Shown here piece by piece: positions 5,208 through 6,871 of a stretch of 6,871 bases of DNA; positions within the stretch are counted from its first letter, which is position 1, and each line of letters begins with the position of its first letter. The stretch is taken from assembly GCA_021732245.1 (NCBI GenBank), contig JAKFVJ010000146.1:1-6871 (forward strand). Direction: 5' to 3'. Both the position numbers and the translations under genes were made by a program. The stretch is from Candidatus Obscuribacterales bacterium (GTDB lineage: Bacteria > Cyanobacteriota > Vampirovibrionia > Obscuribacterales > Obscuribacteraceae). The notes beneath the pieces were generated by a model. It did no database searches. It saw nothing but the letters and a program-made list of their open reading frames with translations, and was not told the DNA's origin.

Positions 5208-6113
5208 ATGGACATTACTTACGGGCAGCTTTTCGATCGCTACATAGAGAAGTACGCCAAGCATCACACGAAGCGCTGGAGCGACACGCAAGATACTTTC
5301 AATCTGCACTTCCAGAGATGGACTAACGTTCCGCTGAAAAGTATTCGACGTATAGAGGTCCAAGACTGGGTGGATGACCTTGCACGAGGAAGCGGAAAAT
5401 ACTGCGCTAATCGATGCCATGACACGATGCGAGCTGTCATCAATTGGGGAATTAAACGGGAATACTTTTGCGGTCCAAATCCATGTATTGGTATCGACCG
5501 CTACAAAATGAAATCGCGCGATCGATTCGTCCAGCCGGGCGACGAATTGGAAAGACTAGCCAAAGCTATTAACGCAGAGCCCAATGACACTATGCGCGAC
5601 TTCTTTTGGATGTGTATTTTTACAGGTGCACGACGCACAAATGTTCTAACGATGAGATGGGATCAAATTGATTTTCGATTGGCGCTTTGGAAAATTCCCG
5701 ATACAAAAAATGGTGAAACACAATTCGTCACCCTTATTGAAGAAGCGATGCAGTTACTGACGAAGCGAAAATCAAATAGATGCAACGATTGGGTATTCCC
5801 GAGTCCAAGACGTGCTGACAAACCATTCCGTCATCCGAGATTTGCTTGGGCGCGCATTCTAAAGCGTGCCGATATTCAGAATCTCAGAATTCACGATCTT
5901 CGCCGAACCATGGGTAGCTACATGGCCATTATGGGTGTGAGTCCGACTGTCATCGGACAAGCTCTGGGGCACAAGTCATTGCAGGCAACCGCAGTCTACA
6001 CCCGACTAACACGCGACCCAGTTAGGAAAGCCATGCAGGGAGCCCTAAGTATCTTCTATTCCAGACCAGAAGGAGCAAGAAACAATGGTTTCTTGACTAC
6101 TGAATATGAGTAG
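5208..6113 (+). CDS. Tyrosine recombinase / phage-type integrase
   Basis: A 301-residue site-specific recombinase. Residues 3-95 are the SAM-like core-binding domain (TYGQLFDRYIEKYAKHH, later RAVINWGIKREY). Residues 110-270 are the catalytic domain with R142 (TGARRTN), K167 (DTKNGE), H229 and R232 (HDLRRT), H255 (GHKS) and nucleophile Y264 (AVYTRL), all intact. The motif style resembles P4-type island integrases, but those are about 400 residues with an N-terminal arm-binding (DUF4102) domain, which is absent here; an in-frame stop at 5136-5138 rules out a simple upstream extension. The ATG at 5208 has AAAGGGGG (5193-5200) 7 nt upstream and is preferred over the TTG at 5160. The 3' end contains the promoter of the next gene. 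It probably mobilises an element of which part of this window is cargo. Confidence 0.93.
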   Translation: MDITYGQLFDRYIEKYAKHHTKRWSDTQDTFNLHFQRWTNVPLKSIRRIEVQDWVDDLARGSGKYCANRCHDTMRAVINWGIKREYFCGPNPCIGIDRYKMKSRDRFVQPGDELERLAKAINAEPNDTMRDFFWMCIFTGARRTNVLTMRWDQIDFRLALWKIPDTKNGETQFVTLIEEAMQLLTKRKSNRCNDWVFPSPRRADKPFRHPRFAWARILKRADIQNLRIHDLRRTMGSYMAIMGVSPTVIGQALGHKSLQATAVYTRLTRDPVRKAMQGALSIFYSRPEGARNNGFLTTEYE

Positions 6114-6132
6114 ATTATACTTAAAATATACT
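6093..6132 (+). promoter_or_regulatory. Promoter and direct repeats before the RHH-DUF433 gene
   Basis: TTGACT (6093-6098) and TATACT (6116-6121) each match 5 of 6 consensus bases, with a 17-bp spacer, inside the 3' end of the integrase gene. The start is expected near 6128. TATACT recurs at 6127-6132, exactly 11 bp (one helical turn) after the -10 copy. Ribbon-helix-helix proteins commonly bind short repeats on one face of the helix, so this may be the autoregulatory operator. Confidence 0.6.
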
Positions 6133-6147
6133 CCTCAGAGGTTAGCT

Positions 6148-6666
6148 ATGCCTGCCAAAGACCGGAAGCGGGAAAACTTTGATGTCACTCCTGAGCAGGA
6201 AGCTGAGATAGATCACTTCCAGCATCTTGTTAAAGCATCAACTCGCAAAGATGCTGTCCTTACAGCAGTCAGACTAGCTCTTCACCTTGCTTGCGAGGCG
6301 CGAGAAGGCTATCAGATTTTTGTCGGAAATGAAAAACGAGGCGAATATCGACGAGTAATTGTGCCAGGCGTCGAACCACCTCCTATGAAATGGAAATATC
6401 TCGTTGAAAGACCGCATTCTTGGAAATCACAGCTGTTCGTAAAAGGACGTCGTTTGCCGGCGGCTAATGTTTGGTCAAGCATGCTTGTTGAAAAAATGTC
6501 GATAGAAGAAACAGCTGAAGATTGGGATCTGCCGGTAGAGGCAATAGAAGAAATAATTTCGTATTGTGAGGCGAATAAGTCGCTAATAGAAATGGAGGCA
6601 GCCGAAGAACGTCAGTGGCTAGAAGAGAGAGGAATTAGCATTGACCCTAAATCTTCTTCTCGATGA
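6148..6666 (+). CDS. RHH-DUF433 fusion antitoxin
   Basis: A 172-residue protein. Residues 8-50 resemble a ribbon-helix-helix DNA-binding domain (ENFDVTPEQEAEIDHF, then STRKDAVLTAVRLALHLA), ending in AREGYQIFVG as in CopG-like antitoxins. Residues 97-161 are a DUF433-like winged-helix segment (LFVKGRRLPAANVWSSMLVE, then MSIEETAEDWDLPVEAIEEI), closing with an acidic helix (ANKSLIEMEAAEERQWLEERG). This is the long VapB45-like antitoxin type that neutralises DUF5615 toxins. The ATG at 6148 is chosen over the in-frame start at 6106 because AGAGG (6137-6141) lies 6 nt upstream and the promoter's -10 lies downstream of 6106. The toxin remnant starts 26 nt before its stop. It differs from the other DUF433 protein (2856-3083), which lacks the RHH part. 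Confidence 0.85.
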   Translation: MPAKDRKRENFDVTPEQEAEIDHFQHLVKASTRKDAVLTAVRLALHLACEAREGYQIFVGNEKRGEYRRVIVPGVEPPPMKWKYLVERPHSWKSQLFVKGRRLPAANVWSSMLVEKMSIEETAEDWDLPVEAIEEIISYCEANKSLIEMEAAEERQWLEERGISIDPKSSSR

Positions 6667-6763
6667 AGACTCACAAAGTCGCAAATTGGTTAGGTTGCTT
6701 ATGAAGGACGGACATGATGTCCTCACAGTCAATGATGCGGGTTTTGACCTTTCCCCGATTTAA
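6641..6763 (+). pseudogene. DUF5615 (PIN-like) toxin interrupted by an IS
   Basis: In a frame overlapping the antitoxin, TTG at 6641 (AGAGAGGA at 6625-6632, 8 nt upstream) begins a protein reading LLLDEDSQSRKLVRLLMKDG followed by HDVLTVNDAGF, the typical N-terminal third of DUF5615 PIN-like nucleases with the first acidic residues D8 and D10. The family pattern breaks after F35, and the frame ends at TAA 6761 after 40 codons, against about 110-120 in intact members. The break coincides with the proposed left end of an IS3-family element at about 6745. The rest of the toxin, if kept, should lie beyond the IS outside the window. Confidence 0.78.
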
Positions 6764-6871
6764 CGGACAGTAACCAAAGAGAATCGCTCCGATCACATAG
6801 AATGTTGAAAAGGAGTGACACATGGTTAATCGGAAAAGAGTTAACTCAACTTACACAAAAGAATTTAAGGA
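6745..6871 (+). mobile_element. Left end of an IS3-family insertion sequence (partial)
   Basis: The toxin homology stops at about 6745, where the sequence begins TGACCTTTCCCCGATTTAAC, then GGACAG. IS3-family ends start with TG and often carry a C-rich block followed by a GGACA-like block, so the terminal inverted repeat probably starts here; the exact base is uncertain. About 77 bp further in, a strong ribosome-binding site and an orfA start follow, the normal spacing for IS3 elements. The other end, the target duplication and orfB are outside the window. Confidence 0.65.
6822..6871 (+). CDS. IS3-family transposase OrfA, N-terminal fragment
   Basis: The ATG at 6822 has AGGAG (6811-6815) 6 nt upstream, and the frame runs open to the window edge, giving 16 complete codons: MVNRKRVNSTYTKEFK. 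The basic start followed by Y-T-x-E-F-K is the hallmark of the helix-turn-helix OrfA of IS3/IS911-like elements, which binds the IS ends and forms the transposase with OrfB through a frameshift. Only the start is visible, so subgroup and intactness cannot be judged. Confidence 0.7.
   Translation, partial: MVNRKRVNSTYTKEFK

Noticed and set aside
1..6871. CRISPR array, rRNA genes, replication origin
   Set aside because: No regularly spaced repeats, rRNA segments or iteron clusters were seen on either strand.

Overview
This is a bacterial accessory region of moderate GC (mid-40s % by eye). Most genes have Shine-Dalgarno sites and recognisable sigma70-type promoters. The one tRNA gene does not encode its CCA tail, and the phylum cannot be fixed from the window. 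The content is typical of a mobile or genomic-island segment: two tyrosine recombinases, several toxin-antitoxin (TA) modules in different states of repair, a tRNA-Val gene, and an insertion sequence entering from the right edge.

Layout: (1) 1-650, the catalytic part of a Xer/phage-type tyrosine recombinase cut by the left edge, convergent 3 bp away from (2) an uncharacterised minus-strand gene (654-1205). (3) 1247-2782, a higB-higA module: RelE-fold toxin, then an antitoxin fused to an ImmA/IrrE-type metallopeptidase, behind a promoter with two copies of a palindromic operator. (4) 2856-3220, a DUF433 antitoxin whose DUF5615 (PIN-like) toxin partner keeps only about 14 recognisable residues before running into (5) a minus-strand tRNA-Val(UAC) gene. 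(6) 3415-4206, an unrecognised 240-residue protein behind two similar 18-bp dyads spaced exactly 40 bp apart, one covering a perfect TATAAT. (7) 4246-5106, a two-gene operon of a DUF6932-type nucleotidyltransferase-fold protein and a coiled-coil/XRE regulator, driven by a consensus TTGACA-17-TATAAT promoter placed so that the mRNA should be leaderless; this looks like a candidate TA-like system. (8) 5107-6113, a second tyrosine recombinase without an arm-binding domain, with its own promoter. (9) 6093-6763, an RHH-DUF433 antitoxin with its own promoter and an overlapping DUF5615 toxin gene broken after about 35 codons by (10) the left end of an IS3-family element (about 6745 to the right edge), whose orfA begins at 6822.

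The common thread is compact, autoregulated TA cassettes packed between recombinase genes. HigBA and the DUF6932/XRE pair share the same layout: effector first, regulator second, an 8-nt overlap and a purine-rich ribosome-binding site inside the first gene. Both DUF433/DUF5615 modules keep an intact antitoxin but have lost the toxin, apparently by separate events. The least described parts are the DUF6932/XRE operon with its predicted leaderless transcript and the double-dyad-controlled unknown gene before it.
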